Shown: positions 23,961 through 32,268, counted from the stretch's first letter. The stretch: 36,678 nt of DNA from Acidobacteriaceae bacterium (GCA_003133425.1 PKXI01000236.1:1-36678); one strand, 5' to 3'. A program made the numbers and translations. Notes: generated by a model from the letters alone, not told the origin.

Positions 23961-24731
23961 ATGAAAATCATCGTCGCTATCAAACAAGTTCCCGACCGCG
24001 ATGCCCAGGTTCGGATCGACGCCGCCGGCAAGTGGATTGAAGAATCCGATCTCGAGTACGCCCTGAACGAACCCGACGCCTACGCCCTCGAAGAGGCTCT
24101 TCAACTCAAGGAGAAGCACGGCGGCGAAGTGATCGTCCTCAGCGCCGGCCCGGAGCGGGTAGGAACCACCATCCGCGAAGCCCTCGCCAAGGGCGCCGAT
24201 CGCGCCATTCACATCCTCTGCGACGATCTCGGCTCTCGCGACGCACTCGGCGTAGCGCGCCTGCTGGCAGCCGCTGCGAAACCGGAAAATCCAGACCTCA
24301 TCCTCTTCGGCCTGCAGTCAGAGGATCTCGGTCTGGGCCAAACCGGCGTGATTGTCGCAGAACTGCTCGGGCTGCCCCACGCAACGCTGATTCTGCACGT
24401 CGAGAAAACCGACACCGGCCTTGAAGTGAAGCGTGAGCTTGAGGAAGGCTGGTTCCAGACCATCGAGCTTCCCACCCCTGCGGTCCTCACCATGCAATCG
24501 GGCGGCAACAAGCTGCGCTACGCCACGCTGATGGGCATCAAGCGCGCCAAGACTAAAGAAATGCTGCAGCTCGCGGCAACGGACCTCGGCGCCAGCTTCG
24601 CTCCGGTCGTGGTGCTGGAGCAGATTGCCTTGCCGAAGAAACAGAAATCCACGCAGATGCTCACCGGTACGGCCAAAGAAGCCGCTGCCGCGCTGGTAGA
24701 AAAGCTGAAATTCGAGGTGCGTGTCCTATGA
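23961..24731 (+). CDS. etfB: Electron transfer flavoprotein beta subunit
   Basis: This 256-residue subunit has normal family length. It begins MKIIVAIKQVPD with the usual Asn/Asp-rich follow-on (EYALNEPDAYALEEAL). The nucleotide-binding strand DLILFGLQSEDLGLGQTGVIVAELLG corresponds to the EtfB AMP/FAD-contact region. The C-terminal LMGIKRAKTKE precedes the docking tail. It forms a soluble cytosolic heterodimer with EtfA and carries electrons from flavin dehydrogenases. The gene starts 21 bp after the membrane oxidoreductase, and its stop overlaps the etfA start (ATGA), so equal translation is expected. No acyl-CoA dehydrogenase is encoded nearby, so its electron donors lie elsewhere. Confidence 0.93.
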   Translation: MKIIVAIKQVPDRDAQVRIDAAGKWIEESDLEYALNEPDAYALEEALQLKEKHGGEVIVLSAGPERVGTTIREALAKGADRAIHILCDDLGSRDALGVARLLAAAAKPENPDLILFGLQSEDLGLGQTGVIVAELLGLPHATLILHVEKTDTGLEVKRELEEGWFQTIELPTPAVLTMQSGGNKLRYATLMGIKRAKTKEMLQLAATDLGASFAPVVVLEQIALPKKQKSTQMLTGTAKEAAAALVEKLKFEVRVL

Positions 24732-25693
24732 GCGGAATCCTGGTAGTTATTGAACAGCGCGCGGGCCGTATCGCTCGCATCAATTGGGAAGCGCTCGCAG
24801 CCGCGCAGCGCCTTGGTGACCCGGCTACAGTAACCGCCGTCGTTCTCGGTGCGCAGACTGAAGGCCCCGCCAACGAAATCGCTGCCAAGTCGTCCGGCAA
24901 AGTGCTCCGCGTTGAGCATCCACTGCTGGCCCAATACACAGCCGACGGCTTCTGTCTGGCGCTTGAGCAATTCATCCGGTCCGAAACTCCGACTTATGTA
25001 GTACTCCCGCATACCTACCAGGTGCGTGACTATGCTCCGGCACTCGCCGCTCGCTTCGGCCAGGTGCTGATTGGTGACGTAGTCGCCATCGCTGATGGCC
25101 CGGTCTTCACTCGTCAACTGATGCAGGGCCGGCTGAACGGTAGCTATCGTCATTCCGGCGATGGTCCCTGCTTTGTCTCGGTACAGGCCGGCGCTTTTCC
25201 CGCCGATACGTCCGCCGCGGGCACAGCAACAATCGCAACCTTCACGCCCACCATCGAGCCCGCCCAGATCCGCACCCGCCCCGGCGAGCCCTTCCGCGCC
25301 GCGGCTCAGGCTGTCGATCTCGGCTCGGCGCAACTGATCGTCAGCGTGGGCCGAGGCATCAAGGCACAGGAAAACATTGCCCTCGTTCAGGAGCTGGCCA
25401 CGGCCCTCGGCGCGGAGCTAGCCGCCTCGCGCCCCATCTGCGATGCGGGCTGGCTGCCCATGGAGCGGCAGGTCGGGAGCTCCGGCCAGACCGTCGCGCC
25501 CAAACTCTACGTCGCCGCCGGCATTTCAGGAGCCATCCAGCACCTGGTCGGGATGAAGGGCTCGCAGTGCATCGTCGCCGTCAACAAAGACCCTGACGCC
25601 CCCATCTTTGAAGTAGCCGACTATGGCATCGTCGGCGACCTCATGGAAGTGGTCCCCGCGCTCACGGAGGCGGTTAAGGCAGCAAAGCAGTAG
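24728..25693 (+). CDS. etfA: Electron transfer flavoprotein alpha subunit
   Basis: This 321-residue subunit has an N-terminal ETF domain ([27 protein letters not shown]) and the conserved C-terminal FAD-binding domain. The latter shows [78 protein letters not shown]. These are the FAD-contact motifs of the family. It pairs with EtfB, encoded immediately upstream with a 4-base overlap. No extra ferredoxin domain is present. The gene ends 40 bp from the convergent alpha-hydroxy-acid dehydrogenase gene. Confidence 0.94.
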   Translation: MSGILVVIEQRAGRIARINWEALAAAQRLGDPATVTAVVLGAQTEGPANEIAAKSSGKVLRVEHPLLAQYTADGFCLALEQFIRSETPTYVVLPHTYQVRDYAPALAARFGQVLIGDVVAIADGPVFTRQLMQGRLNGSYRHSGDGPCFVSVQAGAFPADTSAAGTATIATFTPTIEPAQIRTRPGEPFRAAAQAVDLGSAQLIVSVGRGIKAQENIALVQELATALGAELAASRPICDAGWLPMERQVGSSGQTVAPKLYVAAGISGAIQHLVGMKGSQCIVAVNKDPDAPIFEVADYGIVGDLMEVVPALTEAVKAAKQ

Positions 25694-25733
25694 GCGGCCT
25701 TTGGACCGCAAAGCATTTCTTGGCCGGCGAATA

Positions 25734-26924
25734 TCACGAACTATAGTCGCGCGACTTCCAGAAGACCGAGCGATCGATGTCAGCCAGCTTCGTGCGTCCC
25801 GTCAGCGCCATCGACGCTTCCAACTCCGTCCGCAGAATCTTTACAACATCCCGCACGCCATCCGGCCCCGCCACGCTCAGACCGTATAAATAAGGCCGTC
25901 CGATCAGCACCGCCGCTGCCCCATACGCCAGCCCCTTCAACACATCCGTTCCCCTCCGAATCCCACTATCAAAAAGCACCGGCACGCGCCCCGCCACCCT
26001 GTCCACCACCGCGGGTAGAACCTCAATCGACGCCGGCACCGTATCCAGAATCCGCCCGCCATGATTCGAAACCACGATCGCCGCTACCCCCCGATGCACA
26101 GCCTGTTCCGCATCGGCCGGGTCCATGATTCCCTTCAAAATAATCGGCGTCTTTGCGAACGATTGAATCCACTCAAGATCGCTCCAGTTGAAATGTCTGC
26201 GCGAGCGCCCGCGCGCCCCTGGCCCCGCTACCGTGTCCAGGTTTGGAAAAGGAAGCTTCGGCGTCTGAGCACTCGCACGCTCCTCCCGGTTCCGCGCATA
26301 CGGCAACGGATTATCGGCCGTGATGACCAGCATCTTGTTGCCCGCGGCCTCCGCCCTCTCAATCAAGGAGCGCGTTAACCCTCGATCGTCGTCCACATAA
26401 AGCTGAAACCAGACAGGCGAGGACGCCGCCTTGTAGACATCTTCGATGCTGCGGTTCGAGTTCGTGCTCAGCATCATGATCGCCCCAGCCTCCGCCGCTC
26501 CCCGTGCCGTGGCCACTTCGCCCTCAGGATGCGCCAACTGGTGCGACGCAGCCGGCGCCAGCATAATCGGATGCGCCATCTTGAACCCGAGCAGCGAGCA
26601 GCTCAGGTCGATCTTCGTCGCATCCACCATCGCCCGTGGTTTCAGTTGCAGCTCATCCAGTGCCGAGCGATTCCGCTTCATCGTGATCGCGTCCGCCGTG
26701 CCTTCGTCGTAGTACTCCCACCCCCCAAAAGACAACTTCTTCTTCGCCGCGGCCTCGTAGTCAAATACCGAAACCAGCGGCATCTCCGCCTGTGCCGCAC
26801 CACTCGTCTCCTGGCCGCGTGTCTCCTGCACTGCTTCGCGCTCTGCCGCGTACGAGCTTTTTGCGGAGATGCCCAGCGCTGCCGCGCCGGCCAGGCTCGC
26901 CTTCAATATCTCTCTTCTGTCCAT
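25734..26924 (-). CDS. Tat-exported FMN-dependent alpha-hydroxy-acid dehydrogenase/oxidase
   Basis: The product is 396 residues from the ATG at 26924, preceded by GGAGG. An upstream ATG at 26984 is less likely because the Tat signal MDRREILKASLAG begins at this ATG. The enzyme is of the lactate oxidase/lactate dehydrogenase/glycolate oxidase family and oxidises an L-2-hydroxy acid to the 2-oxo acid with FMN. Motifs seen are FDYEAAAKKKLSFGGWEYYDEG, APAASHQLAHPEGE, WFQLYVDDDR, catalytic His in IVVSNHGGRILDT, and the FMN-phosphate loop FDSGIRRGTDVLKGLAYGA with GRPYLYGL. Export by Tat is less common for this family and implies a folded FMN enzyme in the periplasm. The substrate is not readable. 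Confidence 0.88.
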   Translation of the reverse strand: MDRREILKASLAGAAALGISAKSSYAAEREAVQETRGQETSGAAQAEMPLVSVFDYEAAAKKKLSFGGWEYYDEGTADAITMKRNRSALDELQLKPRAMVDATKIDLSCSLLGFKMAHPIMLAPAASHQLAHPEGEVATARGAAEAGAIMMLSTNSNRSIEDVYKAASSPVWFQLYVDDDRGLTRSLIERAEAAGNKMLVITADNPLPYARNREERASAQTPKLPFPNLDTVAGPGARGRSRRHFNWSDLEWIQSFAKTPIILKGIMDPADAEQAVHRGVAAIVVSNHGGRILDTVPASIEVLPAVVDRVAGRVPVLFDSGIRRGTDVLKGLAYGAAAVLIGRPYLYGLSVAGPDGVRDVVKILRTELEASMALTGRTKLADIDRSVFWKSRDYSS

Positions 26925-27309
26925 CGAATCGTGTCCTCCAGTGCCGCTCAGTATCGCTCGCGATTGAGCGCATATTTGTTGCACTCCGTTTGTATCACGG
27001 CCTGCAATGCAATCGAAAGCTTATGCCCCATAACCCCGGAAATAAGGGTTCCTTGTTTACCACGCAATTATGAAGAGCATGTTTCAACAGACCATCTTGT
27101 AGCGAGACACAAATCAAGGCGCAACTTCGCAAGCCACGAAAAAGTGCTACTGGGCAGGCAGTTTGTCTGGTTTGAAAGGGAGCAGATTCGGCCGCGCAAT
27201 CGGGAGTTAAAGATAGACTGCGCTTTGGGCACTTAAGATAGTTTTATCGGTTAGCTATACCATCGTTAGTGAAATACTGACCAGCATGATTCTCGCGCCG
27301 CAAAGGTAA
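26925..27309. other. Intergenic stretch, no gene seen
   Basis: This gap of about 385 bases lies between the hydroxy-acid dehydrogenase start and the hairpin after the small secreted protein gene. A plus-strand frame ending at 27236 crosses it, but most of that frame is the antisense of the dehydrogenase. Small inverted repeats occur (CGCTC/GAGCG near 26955-26970, AACCC/GGGTT near 27030-27050), but none has a clear terminator or operator context. The promoter of the dehydrogenase should lie in its left part. I could not pick one with confidence. Confidence 0.6.
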
Positions 27310-27374
27310 AGTTTCTCCCCCGCGTAGCGATGAAGCATCAAAACAATGCAACATCGATACACGAAGGAGAAACT
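27310..27374 (-). terminator. 65-nt extended imperfect hairpin just after the small secreted protein gene
   Basis: Two 29-nt arms fold in register around the 7-nt loop CAAAACA. From outside in, the paired blocks are AGTTTCTCC with GGAGAAACT, CG with CG, GTA with TAC, CGATG with CATCG, and GCAT with ATGC. They are separated only by symmetric 1x1 or 2x2 mismatches, giving 23 paired of 29 positions. It begins two bases after the TAA of the minus-strand gene. In that transcript it is followed by UUACCUUUG, a weak U-rich run. It may be a terminator or an mRNA-stabilising 3' structure. Confidence 0.6.
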
Positions 27375-27376
27375 CG

Positions 27377-27787
27377 TTAGCGCTTGTTGTTGTTGCCGTT
27401 GCTTATATGGCCGCGCCCGTCGCGCGTTTCATTGCCCTTGAAGTTTGAAACCTTATCGAGGCTTCTTGACGGCTCAGCTTTTTCGCCGCGTGCCGGCGCT
27501 ACGCCCTGGTAGCCGTGCTCTGGATGATAGCGGTTGTTCACGCGGCCTTGAAAGTTGTCACTGCCATGAAACCATGGTCCGGCGCCAACAAACACGCCAC
27601 CCCTGAACCACTCCGATCCGTAGTAGCCATAGGGCGCGCAGCCATACGGCGCGGCGTCATAATAGCCATAAGGACATTCGGGCGCAACACCAATCTGTAC
27701 GCTTACCTGGGCCGATGCCTTGGGAACGGAAGCCATCATCAGGCAACCTGCAATAGCCGACAACATCACAAACTTGAATCCAGTCAT
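27377..27787 (-). CDS. Small secreted Gly/Tyr-rich hypothetical protein
   Basis: The product is 136 residues from the ATG at 27787, with GGAG five bases upstream. The GTG one codon earlier is possible but less likely. A Sec signal peptide covers about residues 1-26 (hydrophobic core VMLSAIAGCLMMA, cleavage near ASAQ). The mature part starts VSVQIGVAPECPYGYYD and has Tyr/Gly/Pro-rich repeats with two Cys (PYGYYDAAPYGCAPYGYYG), then a Gly-Phe-rich segment GGVFVGAGPWFHG. The C-terminal third is charged, Asn/Gly/Lys-rich and probably disordered. It resembles short secreted proteins common in Acidobacteriota whose role is unknown. The gene stands alone, with structured elements on both flanks. Confidence 0.72.
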   Translation of the reverse strand: MTGFKFVMLSAIAGCLMMASVPKASAQVSVQIGVAPECPYGYYDAAPYGCAPYGYYGSEWFRGGVFVGAGPWFHGSDNFQGRVNNRYHPEHGYQGVAPARGEKAEPSRSLDKVSNFKGNETRDGRGHISNGNNNKR

Positions 27788-27799
27788 CACATCTCCTCG

Positions 27800-27826
27800 C
27801 GATTGTGGGGCGTAATCGAACGCCCC
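27800..27826 (-). promoter_or_regulatory. Leader hairpin with alternative pairing next to the ribosome-binding site
   Basis: A perfect 7-bp GC-rich inverted repeat, GGGGCGT (27807-27813) and ACGCCCC (27820-27826), encloses six bases. It sits about 20 bases before the start codon of the small secreted protein gene. In the transcript the loop contains CGAUU. That sequence is complementary to AAUCG (27804-27800), immediately before the GAGGAG ribosome-binding site, so a competing or pseudoknot pairing is possible. A DNA operator is an equally good reading. Confidence 0.4.
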
Positions 27827-28014
27827 CTACGCTCCTTACCCTAGGCGCTTGGATCATCTCAGTCTGAGCTACAAGGACCACACTTGCAGCGCTCGCTAAA
27901 ACGGCTCTTTCCAAATTGCCCCGCGCCCGATGCGCCACCCAGGTATACAGCAGAAGGCACAATGAGTTATGGTTCCTGCTTGCAGCCAAAGATTGCATGA
28001 ACGGGGGCAACGGA

Positions 28015-29013
28015 ATGATTCTTCCCGAAACCTATCAGGCCGCACTGTTTCTAATGATCCTCAGCATGTTGTGCTGGGGTTCCTGGGCCAACACGCTCAA
28101 GATGTGCCCGAACTACCGTTTCCAACTCTTCTATTGGGACTACGCCCTCGGCATGGCCGCTGGCGCCGTCTTGCTGGGACTCACTGCGGGCAGTCTGGGC
28201 CACGCGGGCCCGTCTTTTTTTGAAGCAGTAGCCCATTCGCAGCTCAGCCCCATCCTCTTCGCGGTCTTGGGCGGCGCCATCTTTAACGTCGCCAATCTGC
28301 TGCTGGTAGCAGCCATCGACGTTGCCGGCCTCGCAGTCGCCTTCCCGGTAGGAATCGGCCTGGCACTGGTCATCGGCGCGATTTCAAACTACCTGGTCAG
28401 CCCCGCCGCCAATCCCCTGCTGCTGTTTGGCGGAGTCGCGCTGGTGGCCGTGGCCATCGTTCTTGATGCTGCCGCCTATCGCAAGCGCGAAGCCACGGCC
28501 AAAGCCACAACCGCACGCGGCATCGTCATCAGTCTCGTAGCCGGTGTACTCATGGGCTGCTTCTATCCCTTTGTTGCGCGCGCCCTCAGCGGCACGCCTG
28601 ACCATCCCTCCCCCGGTCCTTATGCTGTCTCGCTCTTCTTCGCGCTTGGCCTGCTTATCTCCACCGTGCCTGCAAACCTGCTGCTGATGGCAAAGCCGCT
28701 GGACGGCAAACCTCCGGTGGAAGGCGCCGGCTACTGGACCGCGCCGCTCGGCTGGCACGTTGCGGGTGCGTTGGGCGGAGCAATCTGGTGCCTGGGCGGC
28801 GTGGCCAACTTTGTTGCCTCTGGAGCCCACCTCGTAGGCCCGGCCGTTAGCTACACCATCGGCCAGGGCGCGACCATGGTCTCGGCGTGTTGGGGTATCT
28901 TTGTCTGGCGCGAGTTTGCAGGCGCTCCACGCTCCGCCAAAATCCTGTTGCTCTTCATGTTTGTATTCTTTCTCTTGGGGCTTGGTGCCGTGGCGCTGGC
29001 TCCTCTCTACTAA
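28015..29013 (+). CDS. GRP-family (glucose/ribose porter-type) sugar transporter
   Basis: This 332-residue membrane protein has about ten hydrophobic helices and the drug/metabolite-transporter fold. The start MILPETYQAALFLMILSMLCWGSWAN is typical of the glucose/ribose porter (GRP, RbsU/GlcU) group. The end contains the paired-helix motif VGPAVSYTIGQGATMVSACWGIFVWREF, which is diagnostic for these sugar:proton symporters. ATG 28015 is chosen because GGGGG lies seven bases before it. ATG 27997 is an alternative. It should import a monosaccharide through the inner membrane. The ribokinase gene starts 17 bp downstream, so the cargo is probably ribose or a similar pentose/hexose, by inference. 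Confidence 0.88.
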   Translation: MILPETYQAALFLMILSMLCWGSWANTLKMCPNYRFQLFYWDYALGMAAGAVLLGLTAGSLGHAGPSFFEAVAHSQLSPILFAVLGGAIFNVANLLLVAAIDVAGLAVAFPVGIGLALVIGAISNYLVSPAANPLLLFGGVALVAVAIVLDAAAYRKREATAKATTARGIVISLVAGVLMGCFYPFVARALSGTPDHPSPGPYAVSLFFALGLLISTVPANLLLMAKPLDGKPPVEGAGYWTAPLGWHVAGALGGAIWCLGGVANFVASGAHLVGPAVSYTIGQGATMVSACWGIFVWREFAGAPRSAKILLLFMFVFFLLGLGAVALAPLY

Positions 29014-29030
29014 ACTTGAGGACCTGAAGC

Positions 29031-29948
29031 ATGAATGAATCGCGCAAGCCGATCGTCGTCGTAGGCAGCATCAACATGGACCTGGTGGCGCATACGCACC
29101 AAATCCCTGTTCCCGGCCAGACGGTCATCGGCACAGGTTTTGATACAACCCCCGGCGGCAAGGGCGCAAACCAGGCCGTCGCCGTGGCTCGACTCGGCTA
29201 TCCCGTTCAAATGGTCGGCATGGTGGGCGACGACGTATTCGGCCAGGCCCTGCTCGACAACCTCGCAAACGCAGGCGTAGGAACAGAAGCCGTTGCCCGT
29301 GTTTCCGGCCCCTCCGGCGTAGCCCCGATCCTGGTGGCCGAGAGCGGCGAAAACTCCATCGTCGTAGTCCCCGGCGCCAACGGCAAAATGGATAAGGCAG
29401 CCGTAGACCGTCAGGGTGCGTTAATTCGTTCAGCCGGCATGGTCCTCTGCCAATTGGAACTGCCACTGGAAACAGTGGGCCATGTGCTCGCGCTCTGCGC
29501 TGGTGCAGGTGTGCCTGTGGTGCTCGATCCCGCCCCAGCCGCTCCGCTCCCTGACTCCGCCTTTCGCCAGGTTGCCTGGTTCACTCCAAACGAAACTGAG
29601 GCTGCCTTTTATCTCGGTAATCAACCAAACTCCGAAGCGGCCGCGCAGCAGTTATTGCAGAAAGGCCTCAAGGGTGTTGTTCTCAAACGCGGCAGTGATG
29701 GCGCGTATGTCGCCGTCGCCGGCAAAGCGGCGTGGGTAAGGCCGTTCCCCGTGAAGCCCGTCGATACGGTAGCCGCGGGCGACAGCTTCAACGGCGCATT
29801 TGCCGTGGCGCTGCTTGAAGGCAATGACCCATGGGCAGCGGCACGATTTGCCTCGGCGGCCGCAGCCATCTCCGTTACCCGCAAGGGAGCGCAGGCCTCC
29901 ATGCCCTCGAGGGCCGATGTGGAGAAATTTCTCGCCGAGCGTGGGTAA
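29031..29948 (+). CDS. rbsK: Ribokinase (PfkB family)
   Basis: This 305-residue cytosolic kinase of the PfkB family phosphorylates ribose to ribose 5-phosphate. N-terminal VVVGSINMDLVAHTHQIPVPGQTV leads into the PfkB signature 1 region TTPGGKGANQAVAVARLG. The C-terminal signature 2 is DTVAAGDSFNGAFAVAL, with the catalytic Asp in AAGDSF. Ribokinase-type spacing and length support RbsK over fructokinase or adenosine kinase, though sugar specificity in this family is not fully certain from sequence. GAGGA stands eight bases before the ATG. It is co-directional with and 17 bp behind the GRP transporter, an uptake-and-trap pair. Confidence 0.92.
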   Translation: MNESRKPIVVVGSINMDLVAHTHQIPVPGQTVIGTGFDTTPGGKGANQAVAVARLGYPVQMVGMVGDDVFGQALLDNLANAGVGTEAVARVSGPSGVAPILVAESGENSIVVVPGANGKMDKAAVDRQGALIRSAGMVLCQLELPLETVGHVLALCAGAGVPVVLDPAPAAPLPDSAFRQVAWFTPNETEAAFYLGNQPNSEAAAQQLLQKGLKGVVLKRGSDGAYVAVAGKAAWVRPFPVKPVDTVAAGDSFNGAFAVALLEGNDPWAAARFASAAAAISVTRKGAQASMPSRADVEKFLAERG

Positions 29949-30007
29949 CGGATTCCCGGCAATTACTCTGCGGAATGTGTCAATTTGAGTTGGAGGACGC
30001 TGGTCAA

Positions 30008-32173
30008 ATGCTTCGCACATTGAGCCTTGGTATCCTGGCATGCGCAATCGCTTTCACCGCGGCTGCACAAGATAGTCAATACTCTCCGGTCGGACAACAG
30101 ATTCCCGCGCCCGTATGCAACTATCTCTATCACGCCTTCGATAATGTTGTGCAGCCGGGCTGCGCACCGAACGCCCACGAGCGCTGGCTGCGGGACCTTA
30201 ATCACTGGCGCGCTGAGCGCCGCATTCGCGTTACTTACGACCCCGCGCGCTACGACCTTCCCGCGCTGCGCTGGACTCAATCAAGTTTCATACAGCCGCA
30301 GATGATGGTCCAGGATCGATACTTCTACGACCCTGCCGCCGGCCGCTACACCGTAGGCCGGTACCTCGACGATCTTGAAAAGCGCTACGGCGGAATCGAC
30401 GCGGTGCTTGTCTGGTCCACGTATCCCAACATGGGCATCGACGACCGCAACCAGCTTCAGATGGTCGAGTCCATGCCCGGTGGCATTGAAGGCGTGCGCC
30501 AGATGGTTGCTGACCTCCATCGCCGCGGTGTGCGCGTGCTCTTCCCCATGATGATGTGGGACGAAGGAACGCACCAACCCGACCAGCCCTGGCCGCAGTC
30601 CATCGCCGCGCTGATGAAACAGATCGGCGCGGACGGCATTAATGGTGACACGCAGGATGGCGCGCCGCTGGGCTTTTCGCAAGCAGCCGATGCAATCGGC
30701 CACCCGCTGGCCTTTGAGCCTGAAGGCGGCCCCAGCGACGAGGCTCTCAGTTGGAACGTGATGACCTGGGGCCAGTACAGCTTTCCATTCACTCCCATGG
30801 TGGACAAGTACAAGTGGCTGGAGACGCGCCACATGGTCAACATCAGCGACCGCTGGAATACGGACAAGACCAGCGACCTGCAATTCGCATTCTTCAACGG
30901 CGTGGGCTGGGAGAGCTGGGAGAACATTTGGGGCATATGGAACGGCATCAATCCGCGTGACGCCGAAGCCACGCGCCGCGTAGCTGCTATTGAGCGCGGC
31001 GTCGCGCCCTTCCTGGTCAGCCAGGATTGGGAGCCGCACTATCCGACGCATAACTACGGTGTCTTCGCGAGCCGCTGGCCGCTCGCGCAACAAACCGTCT
31101 GGACCATCGTCAACCGCAACAACTATGACATTGCGGGCAGGCAAATTACGGTGCCGCTCACTGCAGGCATGCGCTACTTCGACCTCTACCACGGCATGGA
31201 ACTGGAACCCGAAAGCGATGGCCTGTCCGCCGTGCTCAGCTTCGACATTGAGGCCAACGGCTACGGCGCCATCCTGGCCACCGCCGGCGAGCCCGGCGAT
31301 AACATCAAAACGCTCATGAAGCGCATGGCAACAATGACGAAAGAGCCGTTGGCCGGCTTCTCGCACCAGCACACAATTCTGCCGCAGACTATGGTTGCAA
31401 TTGAACCAACGGCTCCGGCTGCCGAGGCGCCCGCAGGCATGATTCGAATTCCTGGCGGAGATTTCGTCTTCAAGGTGCAGGGCACTGAGATCGAAGGGAG
31501 CGCAGACCCCGGCGTCGACGTGCAGTATTCATGGGAGGACTCCCCGCGCCGCTTCCACGAAAAGAAGATGCAGGTGGCTCCATTCTTCATCGATAAGTTT
31601 CCCGTGACCAACGCGCAGTTCAAGCAGTTTGAGGATGCCACTCACTACGCGCCCAAAGATGCGATCAATTTCCTTCGCGATTGGAAGAATGGCAGCTTTC
31701 CGCAAGGCTGGGACAACCGGCCTGTCACCTGGGTTTCGCTCGAGGATGCGCGGGCCTACGCAAAATGGGCGGCCAAGCGACTGCCACACGAGTGGGAGTG
31801 GCAGTTGGCGGCGCAGGGCACCGATGGCCGGCTCTTTCCCTGGGGAAACTTCTGGCAGCCCGCCAACGTTCCTACGCCTGTCATAGGCCGCGTTATGACC
31901 GGGCCCGACCCAGTGGACGCGCACCCCCAGGGCGCGAGCCCTTACGGCGTAATGGACATGGTGGGCAATGTATGGCAGTGGACCGACGAATTTGCCGACG
32001 ACCACACGCGCGCTGCCATTTTGCGCGGGGGCGAGTACTACCAGCCGCAAGGCTCAATGTGGTATTTCCCGCAAGCCTATCGCAACAATGAACACAGCAA
32101 GCTGCTCCTGATGGCGTCTGGCTATGACCGCTCCGGAGGCGTGGGTTTCCGTTGCGTGCGCGACGCGCAATAA
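30008..32173 (+). CDS. Exported glycosidase-like domain fused to an FGE/SUMF1-fold domain
   Basis: The product is 721 residues from ATG 30008, with GGAGG 11 bases upstream. A Sec signal peptide covers residues 1-20. Residues about 60-425 look like a TIM-barrel glycoside-hydrolase-like domain with a C-terminal beta part. Notable acidic motifs are MMMWDEGTH (181-189) and DGINGDTQDG (209-218). I cannot name the family. Residues about 475-719 are the formylglycine-generating-enzyme (sulfatase-modifying factor) fold: GMIRIPGGDF, PFFIDKFPVTNAQF, RLPHEWEWQLAAQG, PWGNFW, GVMDMVGNVWQWTDEF, ILRGGEYY and the end GVGFRCVRD. The copper-binding Cys pair of true FGE enzymes is absent, as Cys716 is the only Cys in the domain. 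It is probably a binding or structural FGE-like domain. Confidence 0.75.
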   Translation: MLRTLSLGILACAIAFTAAAQDSQYSPVGQQIPAPVCNYLYHAFDNVVQPGCAPNAHERWLRDLNHWRAERRIRVTYDPARYDLPALRWTQSSFIQPQMMVQDRYFYDPAAGRYTVGRYLDDLEKRYGGIDAVLVWSTYPNMGIDDRNQLQMVESMPGGIEGVRQMVADLHRRGVRVLFPMMMWDEGTHQPDQPWPQSIAALMKQIGADGINGDTQDGAPLGFSQAADAIGHPLAFEPEGGPSDEALSWNVMTWGQYSFPFTPMVDKYKWLETRHMVNISDRWNTDKTSDLQFAFFNGVGWESWENIWGIWNGINPRDAEATRRVAAIERGVAPFLVSQDWEPHYPTHNYGVFASRWPLAQQTVWTIVNRNNYDIAGRQITVPLTAGMRYFDLYHGMELEPESDGLSAVLSFDIEANGYGAILATAGEPGDNIKTLMKRMATMTKEPLAGFSHQHTILPQTMVAIEPTAPAAEAPAGMIRIPGGDFVFKVQGTEIEGSADPGVDVQYSWEDSPRRFHEKKMQVAPFFIDKFPVTNAQFKQFEDATHYAPKDAINFLRDWKNGSFPQGWDNRPVTWVSLEDARAYAKWAAKRLPHEWEWQLAAQGTDGRLFPWGNFWQPANVPTPVIGRVMTGPDPVDAHPQGASPYGVMDMVGNVWQWTDEFADDHTRAAILRGGEYYQPQGSMWYFPQAYRNNEHSKLLLMASGYDRSGGVGFRCVRDAQ

Positions 32174-32202
32174 CCGTGCACCGCTGAACGCCGGCAGGCA
32201 AA

Positions 32203-32208
32203 TATAAT
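32203..32208 (+). promoter_or_regulatory. Candidate -10 element (TATAAT) before the beta-barrel gene
   Basis: An exact TATAAT lies 61 bases before the ATG of the outer-membrane protein gene, in the 95-base gap after the FGE-fold gene. No good -35 hexamer is seen at 16-18 bp upstream (accgct). A 5-bp hairpin GGGAA/TTCCC (32219-32234) follows in the would-be leader. Weak support. Confidence 0.3.
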
Positions 32209-32268
32209 GGGAACTTCAGGGAAGGCTGATTCCCCACCCGCGCAAGTTTTATCCAGCTAACCCGCAGC

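Noticed and set aside
26529..27236. Plus-strand frame of 235 codons extending into the intergenic region
   Set aside because: Most of it is antisense to the FMN enzyme, and the remaining about 80 codons show no recognisable pattern or ribosome-binding site.
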